Shown here piece after piece: positions 23,933 to 35,410 of a stretch of 64,000 bases of DNA (positions are counted from its first letter, which is position 1; each line of letters opens with the position of its first letter). Location: positions 251,336 through 315,335 of the forward strand of contig CDMY01000295.1 of NCBI GenBank assembly GCA_001179505.1, given 5' to 3'. The notes under the pieces were generated by a model. It had not been told where the DNA came from. It was given only the letters and a program-made list of their open reading frames with translations, and did not search any database. This stretch comes from Vitrella brassicaformis (lineage: Eukaryota > Sar > Vitrellaceae). A program made the translations under genes and the position numbers.

Positions 23933-25819
23933 TCAGGCAAACCTCCTTCTCGGCTGCAGGTGCAGCGACCGCCCAGCCAGCTCCTGCAGAATCAGCAGCG
24001 TCTCCTTCCCGCTCGACCCCAGCAAGTCGCTGTTCTCCTCGGCGCGCCGCAGGAGGTACGGCAGCACCTCCTTGATGGGCCCGTAGGGCACGTACTTGTA
24101 TGCGGCGAAGCCCGAGGCGCCCAGCTTGAAAGTGATGTGGTCACACATGCCCAGCAGCTGTGCGAAGGCCACACGAGGGGAGGTGGGGGAGAGGCCGCGG
24201 AGGTGCAGGCCTGCCACGGCCTTCTTGATCGACTGCTCGTTGTGCGTGCCTGCAGGTGAAGAGAAGAACAAACGGCGCGACAGACAGTGCTTTTGTCGGG
24301 ATCTTCTGCCTGTCCTGTGTGCATTTCCGTCACGCACCGAGGACGACTTCGATGCGATGCAGGCTGTCGAGGATGTGGGCGACACACCCGTCATAAGAGG
24401 CGTGTGTGTCCTCGAGTGAGCGACAGATGGGGTCCTCGTAGCCCTTCTCCGCGGCAAGCCGCCGCTCCTGGTACATGTAGGCGCCCCGCACCAGCTTCAC
24501 ACCCAGGTGGAAGCCCTCTGCGTGCGCCTGAGCTATCCCCAGCAGAAGACGCTCCTCGCATTTCCTGACCGAACGACAGAAAGATCGATCGATGCAGCGT
24601 GGTGGGGTGGGTGGATCCTGTTGGCTCCTTAAGTACTTGAGGTATCCCTGGTAGGTGTTGTAGACGACCGCCCTCTCCTTGTTGTGGGTGCGCATGGCCT
24701 GGAGGGTCACGTACTCGATCGCCGGCTGCATGTACGTCTGCTCCGCGTCGATCAGCACGCTCACGCTGCCCAGCGCCTCGCACTCGGCCGCCACACGGCC
24801 CACACGCTCAACCACCTTCGCCCACTCCTCCCTCTCGGCCTCGCTCAACCCGGCCCCGCCATAGTGCTCACCACAAGGCCCGAACTCGCCCATGAACTGC
24901 GCGTAGCCGAGCCGACCGTCCTTGGCGACCTTGTCAAAGGCCTCGCCCCACTCGCCCGCACCCCACACCTCTGCCGCTTTCTTGGCGAACGTCACGCGGT
25001 CAAGAGAGGCGGTGTTTCTGTCTTCCCCAGTGCTGACGCCGATGAAGGCGTCGAAGGCGGCCTCCATGTCCCTGACGACGTCGCTCACCTTGACGAGTAG
25101 CTGAGGGGTGGCGAGAGAGGTGAGCTTGACCGCGGCGTATCCCTTGGCTGTCTGTGCCTGGGATGCGCGCAGAGCGTCGATGGTGTGGTGGCAGTTGATG
25201 TCGAGCTCGGCGTTGATGTCGCTTGGCGACACCGTGGACGAGGGCGAGTGGAGGTCCTTCTCAGCAGCATAGTCCAGGATCGACCCCACACCTGCACCCA
25301 CACACCGAACACACGATGGCGTGTGCCGTGGTGCCATTGCCTTCTCCGTCTCAGGCTCAACTCCACTCACTCACCGTGCGATGACAGCGCCGCCATGGTG
25401 TTGTGGAGGTCGCTGAGCTGCTCGCCTCCGCAGAACTGCTTGAAGAACGTTTGCTTGAGCGCCCAGTCGGTCAGCTGGTCCCCCGCCACTTTCCTGGTGC
25501 ACCCTATCAGCTTGCTGGCGTTCTGCACCAGCGGCTTCACCTTGCACAAGTTGAATATCGTTGCGCTGCGGGCCAGCTCCAAGGACGACTTGTGCTTGAA
25601 CGACGTGCTCGTGTCACAGAAGTCGATGTCACCATGGTGGTGAGGGGCGGAGTGCCCTGAGTCGCCGGCAGGAAACGGGTGCGGAGCCGAGGGCGAGGGG
25701 GAAGCGGTGAAGGTGCTCTGGTGGGAGCGTGGGAGGGCAACGGTGGCGGTGCTGGTGGCTGGTGGGCATGCCAGGCGGGTGAAGGGTGTCAGTGCTGCTG
25801 GGAGGCGTCGCTGAAGCAT
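23933..25819 (-). CDS. PRODH: Proline dehydrogenase, mitochondrial
   Basis: Exons 25819-25375, 25291-24637, 24564-24338 and 24249-23933 join in phase to 547 residues. The enzyme oxidises L-proline to pyrroline-5-carboxylate with FAD and passes electrons to the respiratory chain. Family signatures: VVYNTYQGYLK, GVKLVRGAYMYQERR near residue 390, VVLGTHNEQS, and a C-terminal FKLGASGFAAYKYVPYG with LLRRAEEN. The first ATG (MLQRRLPAALTPF) opens a basic, serine/proline-rich leader typical of a mitochondrial presequence. An inserted stretch around residues 220-275 (GRLGYAQFMGEFG) separates barrel elements, as in some eukaryotic PRODHs. Its start codon lies 241 bp from that of the divergent phosphatase gene, and the two share an inverted TGCGAGCTT motif. 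Confidence 0.95.
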
Positions 25820-25982
25820 CTGCTTGGCCGCAAACACGACTGGCGAACACAGGCTGAAACAGGCGGACGAAGACACCGCTCCTCAACGACGATCAAATGC
25901 CTACTCAACGCGCAGAGTCCTGTGGCTGTCCGCCTGCCCAGCCGATGTCCTTCACGTGCCCTTCTCTCTTCGACCCTCCAGC

Positions 25983-26006
25983 AAGCTCGCACCAGTTTGC
26001 GAGCTT
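25983..26006. promoter_or_regulatory. Inverted pair of TGCGAGCTT motifs
   Basis: AAGCTCGCA at 25983-25991 and TGCGAGCTT at 25998-26006 form a perfect inverted repeat with a six-base spacer, between the divergent PRODH and phosphatase genes. The symmetry suits a promoter firing both ways or a dimeric factor (inference). Confidence 0.5.
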
Positions 26007-26060
26007 AGCCGCACAGCCGCTGAAGGCAGAGCTCAATCGGCAGAGCTCATCCAGTCAGAG

Positions 26061-27353
26061 ATGGGTCAGACTTCCGGGGAGAAGAGTGGACGGTGTCTGC
26101 TGTACTGTTTGCGGCATGGGGAGACCAACTGGAACAGAGAGGGGCGCATACAGGTATGGATCAAAATATGCACCGCAGATGCCCAATCGGGCACTCTGAG
26201 CCTTTTGCGTGTCTGTGCAGGGTCAGCTGGATCAGCCGCTGAATGACACAGGCCGTCAGCAAGTGCGCATGAGTGCCCAGCAGCTCAAGTACGAGTCAAC
26301 TGGACGCCACGGAAAGCTTTAAATTCGCACGAGTGTGTGGTCTGCTGGCTTGTGTGCAGGAAGGAGTACGACCCTTTGCCCTTCGATGTCTGCTACACAA
26401 GCCCGCTCCTGCGGTGCAGCGAATCGGCTGAGATGTGAGTCGTTGCCACGCGGGAACAATCGAGGCCTGCCTGCTGTGATGCCACGTCTTGTCTGGCGTT
26501 TCGCTTGTGTGCAGTTTGGTAGAGGGGCTGGGTATGCCCGCGTCGGCCATCCGGAGAGATGACGCACTCAAGGAATGGAACGCCGGGAAGATGCAAGGTG
26601 GCCCAGACGGTCAATGAGTGTGGCGCATGTCATGTTAGTCAGTGTTCATGTCTTGGTTCGTTGGTGCAGGTCACCTGTTGTCCGAGCTGGCCAACCTGTT
26701 CCCGGCCGAGTGGCACGCCTGGCGCATACACCGCGATCCCGACCATGAAATGGCGGGCGGAGAATCGTTCAGACAGAGGTAGGCAGATACACCCACAGGC
26801 AGGCAGGCAGACAGGCAGACAGGGAGGGAGGGAGGGAGGGAGAGATTCACGATGGAGGATTGACGAAGGGGTGGGTTGGCTGCCTTGTGCTGGTGCAGGT
26901 ACGTTCGTGTGGTGGGCGCGGTCGAGCGCATCGCTGCGGCACACCCTGACGAAGATATCCTCATCATGACACACGGGGGAGTCCTCGATGACCTCTTCCG
27001 CAAAGCCACGTACACCTCACACACCGCACGGCCTCCTCGACACACACACACATTCTCTCTTTCCTCTCCTCCCTCTCTCGCTGATCAGCAACATGGGTAT
27101 GTTCGCGCCGAGCAACTGCCCCAAGATCAACGCTGCGGTGCACCTGATCCAGCTGACGCCCTCCGGCCGGCCAGAGGACCCCTTCGAGTGGACCATCCTC
27201 AAGTGGGGCAACGTCGACCTCGACAAGCTGCCCAAGCCCGCGATGGCCGGCACCGAGCACCACCTGCCGTCGTTCGTCGCGCGTGAGGGGGCGCAGACGG
27301 TCACGGTGACGGAGGGAGGGGGCGCGGGCGTCCAGGGCATCGAGTACGCCTGA
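26061..27353 (+). CDS. Histidine phosphatase / phosphoglycerate mutase-like enzyme
   Basis: Seven exons: 26061-26153, 26221-26288, 26360-26434, 26515-26597, 26670-26778, 26899-27009 and 27089-27353, joined in phase to 267 residues. The histidine phosphatase superfamily core is complete: CLRHGETNWN with the phospho-accepting His near residue 18, GQLDQPLNDTG, YTSPLLRCSESAE, the acid region LKEWNAGKMQG, GGESFRQRY, and the second catalytic His in LIMTHGGVLDD. This is closer to cofactor-dependent mutase/PhoE-type phosphatases than to the clade with long insertions. The substrate cannot be told from sequence. No targeting peptide is visible (MGQTSGEKSG), so it is probably cytosolic. The C-terminal 60 residues after the core are unusual, ending GVQGIEYA. 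Confidence 0.93.
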
Positions 27354-28189
27354 AGTGATTGATGGTGGAGGTCACTTTTGTCTCGATCTGGATCTGGATT
27401 CGTCAGACTGTGGATAGGTAGCTAATGAGGCTGGCTGGGCGGGCGGGTGTAGCGCTTGTGTGTGTGTAGTTGGGGTTGGTGGGCGGGGCGGAAAGGGAAG
27501 GGGGAGTCACGACAGACACTTTTGTCGTAGAACAGGGCGGGAGGGATGGGAGGCGGGGAGGGGAGGGAAGGGAAGGGGCAGTTTTGGTCGATCCACGTAC
27601 AAACATACAATCAATACACACATACAGTGTGGGGTGGGATTGGTGTGCTTGTGTGTGTGTGTGTGTGCTTACGTACATGTGTGTGGGTGGTGTGGTGGGC
27701 GGGGGGGGCAGGAGGTGGCGCCCTTTTCGTCCCATTAATCGTTTTCTCAGCGCAGTTTCCTTCCTTCTTCCACCGCACCGTCACTGCATCACGTCCATTG
27801 CGCGTCTTCGCGACACACTCGGTCGGTCGGTTGTGTTGGAAAACGTTCGGATGGATGGATGGTATTGAAATGGAAAATGTCTCCAACCGTCCCGTCCGTC
27901 GTACACACTCACATCCTCAATCCATCGCTATACATGAGAGAGGGAGGGAGGGAGGGAGGGAAGTGCAGTATGCTCAACTGCTCAGCTGACAGACAAACGT
28001 GAAACGCATTCATCGCATGCTCAGCTGGCTTGGACGACGGAATGAATGACCTATGTACACCTAATTCCACCAATTAAAGCCACCAGACGTCAGTTACACC
28101 CGCCTGGCCTGTGTGTCTCTCTCTGCCTTCCTCTTTCAATCCATGGCAGGGACACACAGACACATGAGCTATACGCCGACATCCATCCA
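27354..28189. other. Tail-to-tail spacer, G/purine-rich
   Basis: 836 bp between convergent genes. It contains GGGA-rich runs (27530-27580), TG runs near 27650 and an AGGG run at 27938-27962. No gene is recognised. Confidence 0.5.
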
Positions 28190-28479
28190 TCAGTCGTGTA
28201 TGCCGTGGTGGTATCCGTAGTGTGTGATGTCCCGCTGTATCCGCTCCGCCTCGGCCGTCCGCTGACGCATGTCCTCATCGTCCTGTGTGCCACACCACAC
28301 CACACCACATCACACCACTCGCAAACCTGGATGTCTCTGAGTCTGTGTCTGTTTGTGTGTCTGTGTGTCTGACCATGTCGAGAAGCTTGATCTGTTGCCT
28401 GAGCACCTCTGCATAGTCAGTGATGTTCAGCTGCGTGAAGGCATACTGCACCTTCTCGCTGTAGAGAGACAGCCACAGA

Positions 28480-28514
<35 letters not shown>

Positions 28515-30267
28515 CGCACAGTGAGTGTGTGAATCCCTTCTCACTGACCTCTCTGACACCCTCACCGTGTGGGGTCGTGCAGGCGCTCGAGCATGTCTTG
28601 TCGAATGCCGAAGTTGATGGGCTCCCAGGTCCACTCGTGCAGGAAGTCGTCCGGCTGCAGTCAGTGCATACCATACGGCAAACGGCCACAAACACACACA
28701 CGCAGAGCAGACAGACATCGACATGACATCCTTCGTCCGGCAAGGCAATGACATCACTGACCACTTCGTATTTGTGGATCCGGGTCATATTTTGGTTCAT
28801 ACACGCCGCCAGCTCCTCGACCATCAGGTCCTCATCCCACTTGGGGTACCCACCTGCACAATGCACACACACACACACACACTGCTCCATGGCAAGGAGG
28901 GAGGCCAACCACAAACCACACAAGACCTTACCGACGAAAGCAGGCCCTCCGTAGAACTCGTGCAGCCGCTTGTCCTCCATCTCGGGAGGGTGATGCTGCA
29001 GATTCCACGGCAGGTAGGTCTGCACAGCACACACCGAACGAACGGTCAAACGCAGCGCAGAGGGAGAGAACCTGGCTGGGCTGAGTGACATTGTTTCCTT
29101 CTACCAGACCAGCGCTTGTCGTACCTGAAGTGTGTTGCCCCTGACGTGCAGGATGAGCAGGTTCTGTGTCTTGGTGTGCCAAGGGCCGACTGCATAGATC
29201 TGCCGTCAGCCGACCGACATATATCAAATCACCATCAGACCACACACACGTCATGCCCACGCCTCACCCCACGCCTTACTGACCTCGAGCAGCGGCAGGT
29301 TGGTCTCGACCGTCACGTTGACGATCTGCAGCTGCTCAGGGCCCCATTTCTCACGCACCTGCACAACAGACACACAACAACCATACCCACAGCGCTGTGT
29401 TCGTTTCCAGACGAAGCTACCGACCTTTCTGACGAACGAGTTGACCATGTTGGTGTCGTTCTTCATGCCCTCGCAGAAGTTGCCCTGCATGGGCCGCACG
29501 ATCCACAGCATCGGCAGCATCTTGGGCGGCGCCTCGATCCACAACTCCTCCTCGGTCATCTCGCGCATACGCCGAACCCTGACACACACACACACACACA
29601 TATACACACAGCGATGGATACTGCCTGCCATTGCTGTGTGGGGTGGCTAGTAATCACTTGAAGCTGAGTTCTTCTGTCTTGGTGAGTCTCCTCCTGAGGC
29701 TGACGGGTTCCTTGCCCTCCTTGACCAGCACCGAGTTAACGTACTGCTCCCACTCCTGACGCTCCTCCTCAAGCAGAAACTCCCAACCTGACAGCCAACC
29801 ACCAATAGCAACACACACAACACAGAGAGAGAAGCATCCACATCACGTGCTCGCTCCTTCCTCCTTCACTCACTTGGCCACGATTCATTGAGTGGCGGCT
29901 GCCTGTCGATGCGCTCCCACGTCCCGTCAGGCGCCATCCGACCAAGGTCGCGAAACACACCTGACACCCCCAACACGATTTCGTCGGCAGCCTTCTTCGC
30001 ACACAGCACCGACAGCGGCGGCTCTCCTGATGCTGCTGCTGAGGCAGGTGCGGGAGAGAGTGGCTTGCGTGGTGGGAAAAGGAGCCGATCTCTGAGTGCA
30101 GAGTGGCGGTGCAGCGGGCGGGGAGGGGCGAGGTATGCTGGTGGAGGGTGAGAGGGCTGGCGAGAGGGTTGGTGGCGTCTTCGCAGCCGGCCGCCCAGCT
30201 CAACGGCCGTGCAGACGAGGACAACAGACGCGAGAGAGCAGAAGATCAGCCACATTGATGAATGCAT
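28190..30267 (-). CDS. Putative plastid-targeted protein of unknown function
   Basis: Ten exons join in phase: 30267-29874, 29787-29658, 29578-29425, 29358-29284, 29199-29125, 29019-28932, 28853-28762, 28654-28566, 28458-28374 and 28282-28190, giving 424 residues. The N-terminus MHSSMWLIFCSLASVVLVC is a classic signal peptide. It is followed by about 60 residues rich in Arg, Pro, Ser and His without acidic residues, the bipartite layout used to enter complex plastids (inference; plain secretion is the alternative). The mature part is acidic and helical with motifs such as EELWIEAPPKML, GPWHTKTQNLLIL and EWTWEPINFG. I do not recognise the family. It is divergent from mitochondrial EF-G, with only 109 bp between the two start codons. 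Confidence 0.75.
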
Positions 30268-30331
30268 CTTCACAGATCTGGCCTCACATCCCTTCCGCGG
30301 TGACCGGTGCGCTTCGGTCCGTTGGTTTCTT

Positions 30332-30339
30332 TGCGAGCT
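30332..30339 (+). promoter_or_regulatory. TGCGAGCT promoter motif
   Basis: Within the 109-bp spacer shared by the plastid-type gene (start 30267) and EF-G (start 30377), 45 bp before the EF-G ATG and preceded by CTT. It matches the motif in the other divergent spacers. Confidence 0.45.
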
Positions 30340-30376
30340 CAGATGGCAAAGATCTGCGACTTGACAGCAGCCGTCG

Positions 30377-31019
30377 ATGAGGTGCGCCCTTCAACGTCAT
30401 CGCCTTCGAGTGCCGCTTGTCCCTTCTCCACCCCAGATCTTCTCCGGGCCCTTACCATTCTATGCGAGGCGAGGCGGCCACCTGCTTGACTCATCGCCAG
30501 GAGGCCTCCAATGCCGTGCGCAGTCGGGCAATGCAAGCAATGCGAGCAGTGCGGTGCCATCAGGGCCTCTGGAGCTGCAGACGGTGCGGAACATCGGGAT
30601 CTCTGCGCATATCGACTCGGGCAAGACCACGCTGACGGAGCGCATTCTGTTCTACACAGGTGGGCACAGGTGGGTGTGTCGGTAGATCGGTGAGCAAGAT
30701 GCATTCATTGATGTGATTTGGCTTGGCTTGGGGTGCACTGCACTGCCCTGCAGGTCGTATTGATGAGATCCATGAGGTGGGCAAGAGGGACGGGGAGGGG
30801 GCCAAGATGGACTCCATGGAGCTGGAGAGGGAGAAAGGTACAAACACATCCATCCATCCATCCATCCATCCATCCATGTCTGTGTGTATGTGTGTGTGTA
30901 TGTGTGTATGTGTGTCTGTGGTGTGCAGGGATCACCATCCAGAGTGCGGCGACCTACTGCAACTGGAACGTCGATGACAAAACGCACCACATCAACATCA
31001 TCGACACACCGGGTCGGTC

Positions 31020-31050
<31 letters not shown>

Positions 31051-31356
31051 ACNNNNNNNNNNNNNNNNNNNNNNNNNNNNNNNNNNNNNNNNNNNNNNNN
31101 NNNNNNNNNNNNNNNNNNNNNNNNNNNNNNNNNNNNNNNNNNNNNNNNNNNNNNNNNNNNNNNNNNNNNNNNNNNNNNNNNNNNNNNNNNNNNNNNNNNN
31201 NNNNNNNNNNNNNNNNNNNNNNNNNNNNNNNNNNNNNNNNNNNNNNNNNNNNNNNNNNNNNNNNNNNNNNNNNNNNNNNNNNNNNNNNNNNNNNNNNNNN
31301 NNNNNNNNNNNNNNNNNNNNNNNNNNNNNNNNNNNNNNNNNNNNNNNNNNNNCCCC

Positions 31357-31387
<31 letters not shown>

Positions 31388-34300
31388 ATAAGTGTGGCTT
31401 GCTCCTTCCTGCATGTGTGTTTCCTCCGTGTCCGCGCGTGTGTGTCTGGTCTGCGTGCAGGTCACATCGACTTCACTATCGAGGTCGAGCGCGCCTTGTC
31501 AGTGCTGGATGGGGCGGTGCTCGTGGTGTGTGGGGTGTCTGGGGTGCAGTCACAGACACTCACCGTCGACAGGCAAATGAGAAGGTCAGCTCTACGCTGC
31601 AGGCCAGGGCATCGAGATCATGGCGAATAGAAGGGGTGCGGTGTGGTGCGCTGTGGACACACACATGCAGGTACAACGTTCCCCGAGTGGTCTTCATCAA
31701 CAAGCTCGACCGCGACGGCGCTGACCCCCCGCGATGCCTAAACATGCTACGGAACAAACTCGGACTCAGAACATGCCCCATACAGGTCTCCATCCATCCA
31801 TCCATCCATCCATCTGTGTGTGTGCTTGTAGGTGCCAATGGGTCTCGAGAGCCGCCACAGGGGTGTGATAGATGTCATCGACAGGAAGGCCTACGCCTTC
31901 GATGGTTACAAGGGCAGCGAGCGGACGGAAATCGACGTTCCCCCCGAGTTCGCCGAACAAGTGGAGGTCAGTCGGTCAGTCCGTCTTTGCGTCTGGTTCT
32001 TTCCACTGCCACGTGTGTGTGCGGTTGCGGTTCTGCAGGTCACCCGCGCAGAGCTGCTGGAGACGCTGGCAGACCTCGATGACGAATTCGCCGAACACTA
32101 CCTAGAACGTAACACAGAGAAGAGAGAGCCATCCATCCAATCATCCGTCCAGCTGTCCGTCGTGTGTGTGTCAGACGAGGCCGCATCTTCCCCCGAGGCC
32201 ATCCACGCTGCTGTGAGGCGGCAGACCATCCAGCGCACCTTCTCGCCAATGCTGATGGGCAGCGCATACAAGAACAAGGGCGTGCAGAACCTGTTGGATG
32301 CCGTGTGCAGATACCTCCCCAACCCAAGTGACAAGCGTGATATATGGGGGCGGGGCGGCTGTCGCGTGTCTATCCGTGCAGTGTGTGTGGTGTGGTGTGG
32401 TGTGGTGGGTGACTGCAGCTGAGGTGCGAAATGTTGCGTTAGATCAGGACAACGATGAGGAGACGGTGGAGCTGTCGTGCGACCCCAAGAAGCCGCTCGT
32501 GGCCCTCGCGTTCAAAATACAAGTACACACACATTCACAGACACACAGAGACACAGAGGAAGATGGAGAGAGAGACACACCACAAGCAAGCAACGGAACA
32601 AACGCGCCGCACCCATCTCTCTCTCTCCCTCTCTCCGTGTCCGTGTGTCTGTCTGTCTGTCTGTCTGCCAGGATCTGCCCACGGGCCAGCTGACGTACAT
32701 GCGCCTCTACCAAGGCAAGCTACAGAAGGGCATGAGCATCACCAACATGACCACCCAGAAGAAGCACCCCATCAAGCGCATCTTTCGAATGCACTCCAAC
32801 GAAATGCGACCCGTCGACACCGCCGCGGCAGGCGACATCGTCGCCCTAGGTGGGCTGGAGGTCGCCAGCGGCACCACCTTCACCGACGGCCGGCTGCGCT
32901 ACACCATGACGACCATGTACGTGCCGCCCCCTGTCATGAGCCTGGCGATAAAGGTGTCAACACGGGGCGAGATGGACCGCTTCTCCAAGGCGATTGGGAA
33001 GTTCCAGAGGGAAGACCCGACTTTTCATGTGCACACGGACGAGGAGAGCAAGGAGATCATTATGAGTGGTCAGCCAGTCAGCAGCCATGTCGGTCGGTCG
33101 ATGGCGTGGCGTCCATCTCTCTCTCTCTCTGGGTGCAGGGATGGGGGAGCTTCACCTTGAGATCTACGCCGAGCGAATGAGGAGGGAATACAACATCGCT
33201 GTCGAGACAGGTCGGTCCGTCCGTCTGTGTACGCTCTGCGCTTTTTGTGTCGATCTCTCTCTGTGTGTCGTGTGTCAGGTGCGCCCAAGGTGAATTTTCG
33301 CGAGACCATCACCACCAAGTGTGACTACGACTACACACACAAGCGACAGTCGGGCGGCAGAGGCGAATACGGAAAGGTACGTGTGTCGCCCAATCTTCCG
33401 CAATCGACCGATCGATGCGTGTGAATGGATGAATGGATGGATGGGTGGGTGGGTGGGTGCAGATCATCGGCTACTTCGAGCCGATTCCCGAGGAGGATGC
33501 CCCGGACGACGGAGAGGACAGCATCATTTTCGAGTCACAACTGGTCAGTCAGTCAGTTAGTCAGCTCAGCTCAGCTCAGCTAAGCAGCAGTGCTGTCCCT
33601 CCATCCATCGCCGGCTTGTATGCATCTTTGTTGGCCTGCATTCAACTCAACCCAGATGGGCAACGACATTCCCCCCAGCTACATCCCCTCAATCGAGAAG
33701 GGCTTCAGGGAATGCGCCAGAAAGGTGAGTGAGAGAATGGGCGCGATCAGATGGTGTCACCCAAACCCACACCCACACCCACGCACACGCACCCCTCTGT
33801 GTGTGTGCTGAGCTGACAGGGTCTGCTGTCCGGCCACCCCTTGATCAACACCAAGTTCGTGGTGCACGACGGCAAGGCCCACGAGGTCGATTCCAGCGAC
33901 CAGGCTTTCAGGAACGCGGCGGAAGGCGCCTTCAGGTGAACGAACCGCCCTGCCGCTCCTCGTGTTGTGCGCACCCACACCTCTCTCTGTGTGCGTTGCG
34001 TTTGTGTGTAGGAATTTCTACATGGATGCTGGTCCGGTGATTCTGGAGCCCATCATGGCTGTCGAGGTCACCGTGCCGGCGGACCAACAGGTCAGGCCAG
34101 GCAGGGAGGGAGGGAGAGGGAGGGAGGGAGGGAGGGAAAGAACCCCACACAACACAACACAACACAACACGACACAACACAACACACACGCACTAGGCTG
34201 CTAAATGTGTGTCTTGTGTGTGTGTGTGTGTGTGAGTAGGCAGTGGCAGTGACGAGCATCACGCGGCGGAAAGGCAGCGTGACCAACACCAGCCAAAGGG

Positions 34301-34720
34301 TCAGCCAGTGACTTAATCAAGCTTCGTCTTTGCCAACCATCTGTGCTGTGCTGTGCTGTGCTGTGCTGTGCGTGTGTGAATGAATGTACGTGAATCGAAT
34401 CTGCCGCATCCATCGCTGTGGCCACCAGGCCGAGACGGTCACCGTCCAGGCGGAGGTCGGCCTGAAGGACATGTTCGGCTACACCGCCGACATTCGATCT
34501 TTCACACAGGTCAATGAGGACTCCACACACACACACACACACACGCGCGCGCGCACACCCACATCCGTGTCTGTCTGTCTGTCTGTGTGAGCAGGGCCAG
34601 GGCGAGTACACGATGGAGTTCCTCTGCTACCGACAGATGGGCGGCAGTGAGCAGGAGGAGGTCGTCAACAAGTATCAGGAGCAGAGACTCGCTGAACTCA
34701 AGGCCAGGAGGGGCAGATAG
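30377..34720 (+). CDS. GFM1: Mitochondrial elongation factor G
   Basis: Nineteen exons join in phase to 776 residues: 30377-30659, 30754-30837, 30929-31012, 31461-31584, 31671-31785, 31832-31966, 32039-32108, 32175-32327, 32419-32522, 32672-33068, 33139-33210, 33279-33376, 33463-33543, 33656-33724, 33820-33935, 34012-34090, 34240-34299, 34429-34509 and 34595-34720. It is the GTPase that translocates tRNA and mRNA on the mitochondrial ribosome. GTPase motifs: AHIDSGKTT (G1), GITIQSAAT (G2), DTPGHIDF (G3), NKLDRDG (G4). Later domains show [22 protein letters not shown] and [12 protein letters not shown]. The first ~70 residues ([17 protein letters not shown]) are a mitochondrial-type presequence. 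The 300-N gap falls wholly in intron 3, because DTPG and HIDF join exactly across it. Length fits the family. Confidence 0.97.
30847..30878. repeat. (CATC)n microsatellite in EF-G intron
   Basis: Eight CATC units in EF-G intron 2. Similar CATC/GATG tracts occur in other introns and spacers of the window (11068-11088, 16399-16420, 31791-31813). Confidence 0.95.
31021..31373. other. Assembly gap (31053-31352, 300 N) flanked by poly-C
   Basis: Thirty C precede and twenty-one C follow exactly 300 N. The homopolymer probably stopped sequencing. The gap is intronic in EF-G, so no coding residues are lost. Confidence 0.97.
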
Positions 34721-35410
34721 ATAGACAATCAGACGAGACAGACAGCAGAGGCCTGGCGTGATGCGACTTGCCATTCGATGACGGCAGCCAACATCGCGCC
34801 GAAGGGCTCGAGCTAATCCCTCTGATGCGCGGTGGGAGCTGATGTCGTTTGGTGAGGAAAGACAGTCAGGCAAGTCAAGTCCCACACCGAATCAGATTAC
34901 GGTTGCGTGTGGCCACCTGTGCGTGAGACTGTGTGGGTGAGTGCCTTCCAAGAGGGCACCTTTGCGCGTCACGTGGAGGGTGCAATGCCTTGGGAGGGTG
35001 TGCAGTCAGTACCTGATGTATAGCTATAGCTAGAGCATATGCATGTGAGGGTAGTTATTTAATGAACAACTAACCGGCATACCGAAATGAATGCGATGCG
35101 CCTTCTTTCTCGGCACGGATTGCGGATGATTGCAATGATGGTAAGGTAATGCAAGGCTTTGCCTGCAGGGGATGGCCGAGACGAAGGCTGCACAACGAGC
35201 TTGCCCGCTTCCATGCTCCCAGCACTACCCGCCGAGACAAAACCTTATGCCCTTCCTCGCCGCATCCTGGCACACCTTGTAGCCAACGGCTTGCATGCAG
35301 ATCGGCCTTTTCCTGTGCGAGAGGGAGAGAGAGGCACCGAACAAGCCCACAGCGACGCTCACACCCTTCCCCTCTCACCTTCCCCCCTCCGCCACATACG
35401 ACCTAAAACG
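34721..35410. other. Spacer between two plus-strand genes
   Basis: 690 bp, one of only two same-strand gene junctions in the window. A partial motif match (ACGAGCTTG, 35195-35203) lies upstream of the secreted-protein gene. Nothing else is recognised; 35021-35080 is AT-rich. Confidence 0.45.

Noticed and set aside
30841-30880. CATC and TG arrays as possible CRISPR or regulatory arrays
   Set aside because: Plain microsatellites without spacers, in a eukaryotic intron.
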